From NCBI GenBank assembly GCA_012798335.1, contig JAAZNJ010000054.1:1-14951 (forward strand): 14,951 nucleotides of DNA, in the 5' to 3' direction. The notes under the pieces are model-generated. The model had not been told where the DNA came from. It worked only from the letters and a program-made list of their open reading frames with translations, and made no database searches. The DNA is from Candidatus Woesearchaeota archaeon. GTDB taxonomy: Archaea > Nanobdellota > Nanobdellia > Pacearchaeales > GW2011-AR1. Positions 13,179 to 14,951 of the stretch are shown here, piece by piece; within the stretch, counting starts at the first letter, position 1, and each line of letters opens with the position of its first letter. The position numbers were made by a program, and so were the translations under genes.

Positions 13179-13195
13179 ACATAAGATTTAAATAC
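13179..13195 (+). promoter_or_regulatory. Promoter, 17 bases identical to the one at 14364
   Basis: ACATAAGATTTAAATAC contains the TATA box TTTAAATA (13187-13194), whose centre is about 27 bases before the ATG at 13218, so transcription should start at or near the start codon. All 17 bases recur at 14364-14380. Confidence 0.6.
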
Positions 13196-13217
13196 AAATT
13201 GATTTTGATATAAATAA

Positions 13218-13604
13218 ATGAAATCAAAAACACCATTTATTTGGGCATTAATTGGGTTAATTGTGGGATTTTTTACTTCTTTAAATGGGATAGTTCAGTA
13301 TCTTATGTTTAAATCTTCTAATCAAGGATTTTTTAATGAGATTTCTAACTCTCTTAAGATCAATTTTGAAGCTATAATGACTTGGAAATTAATTTCATCA
13401 ATTCTTGGTTTAGTTCTCAGTGTATTATTAATATTTTATGTGATAAAACTTTCAAAAACTCCAACAAAAAAAGAGTATATTGTAACAACTGTTTTAGGGG
13501 GTTTAGGGACCTTCTTGGGAATTGGTTTAGGGGGTATTCTTGTCCTTGTTGGTGGAATTATGGGTATTGTAAATTTGAATAAACAAGAATCAGTTTCTAA
13601 TTAA
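13218..13604 (+). CDS. Three-segment membrane protein, unknown function
   Basis: This 128-residue protein has hydrophobic segments at about 7-30, 56-78 and 88-118. The last is glycine-rich (GGLGTFLGIGLGGILVLVGGIMG). A soluble loop of about 25 residues (31-55) separates the first two, and the C-terminus is short and polar. The glycine-rich final segment resembles small DUF4064-like membrane proteins, but I would not assign it on that alone. It is transcribed from its own promoter, and about 47 bases separate it from the DUF218-like gene. No function can be inferred. Confidence 0.7.
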   Translation: MKSKTPFIWALIGLIVGFFTSLNGIVQYLMFKSSNQGFFNEISNSLKINFEAIMTWKLISSILGLVLSVLLIFYVIKLSKTPTKKEYIVTTVLGGLGTFLGIGLGGILVLVGGIMGIVNLNKQESVSN

Positions 13605-13621
13605 TTTTTTAATCAAATAAG

Positions 13622-13629
13622 TTTATAAA
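13622..13629 (+). promoter_or_regulatory. TATA box of the DUF218-like gene
   Basis: TTTATAAA is centred about 26 bases before the ATG at 13652. The gene is therefore probably transcribed separately from its upstream neighbour and without a leader. Confidence 0.55.
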
Positions 13630-13651
13630 CAAACATATTTATTCATTTTTT

Positions 13652-14308
13652 ATGAAAAAGATTAAAAAAGATTTACAAGAACAGATTAATCTTGCCGAAC
13701 TATATGATAAATTATACTCTGAAGCCAACAAAGATTATGATTTATCTAAATTAATTGTTATTCCAACAGGAGATCTTGACGCTGATATCAAAAGAACAGA
13801 AAAAGCTATGGATTATTATCTAAACTTTATACAAGATAATAACAAAAAACCAAAAATTATGGTTGTTGGGAATATACAAAGAGATAAAAATGGTGGTTTG
13901 ATTAAAAACTCTCAACAATATAACATTTATAAAAATCTTAGAATTAATTATGGTTTAAGACCAATGGATTTAAGAATTGAAGGAAATTCTAACAACACTT
14001 TGGAAAATATGCTTTATCTACTTGATAAAATTAGAAATTCTCAAGTAAAAAGTATTTTTATTTCTACAAATCCTTCTCATTATGAAAGATTTAAACTTTT
14101 TGAAAAAGAAGCAAAAAAAGAAGGGATAATGAAAGAAGATGTTGAAATCTATCATATTCCTACTGAAAATAAAGAACCACTCTTAAAAAAGATAAAAGGA
14201 GAAATAGCTTATCTGCAAGATTACTTTATTTTAAAGTTTACAGGATCTTTAAACAAAGCAAGAGGATTTAAACATAAAAAAGTAAAAAATTTACCATATT
14301 CCCCTTAA
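13652..14308 (+). CDS. DUF218/YdcF-like protein, soluble form
   Basis: The 218-residue protein shows the pattern of DUF218 (YdcF/ElyC/SanA) proteins: a first strand LIVIPTGDLDADI (34-46), a second strand KIMVVGN (68-74), the signature EGNSNNTLENM (110-120), in which Asn115, Thr116 and Glu118-Asn119 match the usual NTxEN, and the strand IFISTNPSHYERF (135-147), matching the SxxHxxR region. Bacterial relatives are often membrane-anchored and linked to envelope or cofactor metabolism; YdcF binds S-adenosylmethionine. No transmembrane segment or signal peptide is visible here, so this version is probably cytosolic. Substrate and reaction are unknown. The basic C-terminal tail (about 195-218) is not part of the domain. 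Confidence 0.7.
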   Translation: MKKIKKDLQEQINLAELYDKLYSEANKDYDLSKLIVIPTGDLDADIKRTEKAMDYYLNFIQDNNKKPKIMVVGNIQRDKNGGLIKNSQQYNIYKNLRINYGLRPMDLRIEGNSNNTLENMLYLLDKIRNSQVKSIFISTNPSHYERFKLFEKEAKKEGIMKEDVEIYHIPTENKEPLLKKIKGEIAYLQDYFILKFTGSLNKARGFKHKKVKNLPYSP

Positions 14309-14363
14309 AATATATTAAAAAATAAAATCTTATTTAACTAAATAACGACATAACAGTATAATC

Positions 14364-14380
14364 ACATAAGATTTAAATAC
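14364..14380 (+). promoter_or_regulatory. Promoter, 17 bases identical to the one at 13179
   Basis: ACATAAGATTTAAATAC with TATA box TTTAAATA at 14372-14379, centred about 26 bases before the ATG at 14401. It predicts a leaderless transcript for the 162-residue protein. Confidence 0.6.
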
Positions 14381-14400
14381 TACTATTCAGTAATAATAAT

Positions 14401-14889
14401 ATGGGAAAAAGGACATATAATTCAGACATACAAAGATATCTCAATTTGAAAAATGGGAGTTTATCCAGAGGTAATGCTCTTGGTTATTTTAAAGCAATAA
14501 ATTATTTAGGTATCCCTGAAGAACAAATTGAAGATCTTGATTTATATAAACTAGGGAAGATGGAATATGAGATGGAAATACAGGAAATTGAAAAATCAAA
14601 AAAAATGAGTTCTCTTGAAAAATCATTAAGTTTAAATGTTGATACTAATAGATTTGACAAACCTTACAAAAAAGAAAGAGATTTAAAATTTTACCAATGG
14701 GGCCATGAGATTTATCAAAGAGATGATAAAAGAGCCACAGATGAAAAGAGAAGATTATTATCTGAATATTATCCTAATAGATTTGGGCCTAATGGAAAAA
14801 CTCCTTCTTATGACTTATCTCATAGGGTGGTAAATAAAATTTTTGATTCTATAATCAAGAATACTAAAAAAAGATATAATCTTAATTAA
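14401..14889 (+). CDS. Hypothetical soluble protein, 162 residues
   Basis: I do not recognise this protein. It is strongly charged, soluble and probably mostly helical, without Cys, signal peptide or membrane segments. The N-terminal part (about 1-50) begins GKRTYNSDIQRYLNLKNG, and residues 50-80 are rich in Glu, Lys and Met. The C-terminal half has aromatic and basic residues, including WGHEIYQRDDKRATDEKRR (starting near residue 100) and DLSHRVVNKIFDSI. The His, Asp and Arg cluster could be a catalytic or nucleic-acid-binding site, which is only a guess. Its reality is supported by a well-placed promoter, a length of nearly 500 bases and codon use like its neighbours. Confidence 0.6.
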   Translation: MGKRTYNSDIQRYLNLKNGSLSRGNALGYFKAINYLGIPEEQIEDLDLYKLGKMEYEMEIQEIEKSKKMSSLEKSLSLNVDTNRFDKPYKKERDLKFYQWGHEIYQRDDKRATDEKRRLLSEYYPNRFGPNGKTPSYDLSHRVVNKIFDSIIKNTKKRYNLN

Positions 14890-14908
14890 TTTGTTAAATA
14901 AATAACTA

Positions 14909-14916
14909 TTTATATT
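14909..14916 (+). promoter_or_regulatory. TATA-like box before the gene at the right edge
   Basis: TTTATATT is centred about 24 bases before an ATG at 14936, the same arrangement as polB. It suggests that a new leaderless gene begins there. Confidence 0.35.
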
Positions 14917-14935
14917 TCTTTATCTTATATTTATT

Positions 14936-14951
14936 ATGGGACTAAACATAA
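14936..14951 (+). CDS. Probable start of a further gene, cut by window edge
   Basis: An ATG is followed by codons for Gly-Leu-Asn-Ile before the window ends. The only support is the TATA-like box at the usual distance and the lack of another gene in this stretch. No product can be named. Confidence 0.35.

Noticed and set aside
1..14951. CRISPR arrays, tRNA or rRNA genes, insertion sequences, inteins
   Set aside because: No regularly spaced repeats, cloverleaf-like GC-richer segments, transposase motifs or intein splice blocks were seen.

Overview
The window is very AT-rich chromosomal DNA from an archaeon, most plausibly a DPANN lineage of the Woesearchaeota/Pacearchaeota type (phylum is inference; the domain is well supported). 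Archaeal markers are a B-family DNA polymerase with a C-terminal PCNA-binding peptide, transcription factor S, a VAT/Cdc48 double AAA+ ATPase, an ER/archaeal-type signal peptidase (Ser-His-Asp), a type II methionine aminopeptidase and an archaeal GatC. Coding density is high, no gene-free stretch exceeds about 215 bases, and no RNA genes, CRISPR arrays or mobile elements were seen.

Layout. 1-2240 (minus): gatC, gatA and a DHH phosphoesterase cut by the left edge, tightly packed as one operon. 2376-4481 (minus): a CaCA-type cation exchanger, transcription factor S and signal peptidase I, each apparently with its own promoter. 4636-7554 (plus): TATA box, perfect 18-bp palindrome, a zinc-ribbon/AbrB-type DNA-binding protein, then cdc48 overlapping it by 11 bases. 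7542-10171 (minus): a small glycine-rich membrane protein, then a NOP2/Sun RNA m5C methyltransferase, its detached RsmF-like/PUA-like RNA-binding partner, and methionine aminopeptidase. 10235-13017 (minus): a 74-residue orphan and DNA polymerase B. 13218-14951 (plus): a three-segment membrane protein, a soluble DUF218-like protein, an orphan of 162 residues and the first codons of another gene.

Promoter logic is unusually readable. Most first genes have a TATA-like box centred about 24-28 bases before the start codon, so their mRNAs are probably leaderless. The regulator-cdc48 operon is the clear exception: its TATA box lies about 54 bases upstream, leaving room for a palindrome over the predicted transcription start and for a Shine-Dalgarno-like AAGGA. 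This suggests an autoregulated protein-quality-control operon. It parallels the heat-shock regulator-cdc48-hsp20 operon of Archaeoglobus but uses an unrelated regulator fold. I regard it as the most interesting system here.

Other points to check are a Tyr-to-Trp change at the steric-gate position of DNA polymerase B, symmetric aspartates in the ion-binding repeats of the exchanger, and a methyltransferase whose PUA-like domain is a separate gene.
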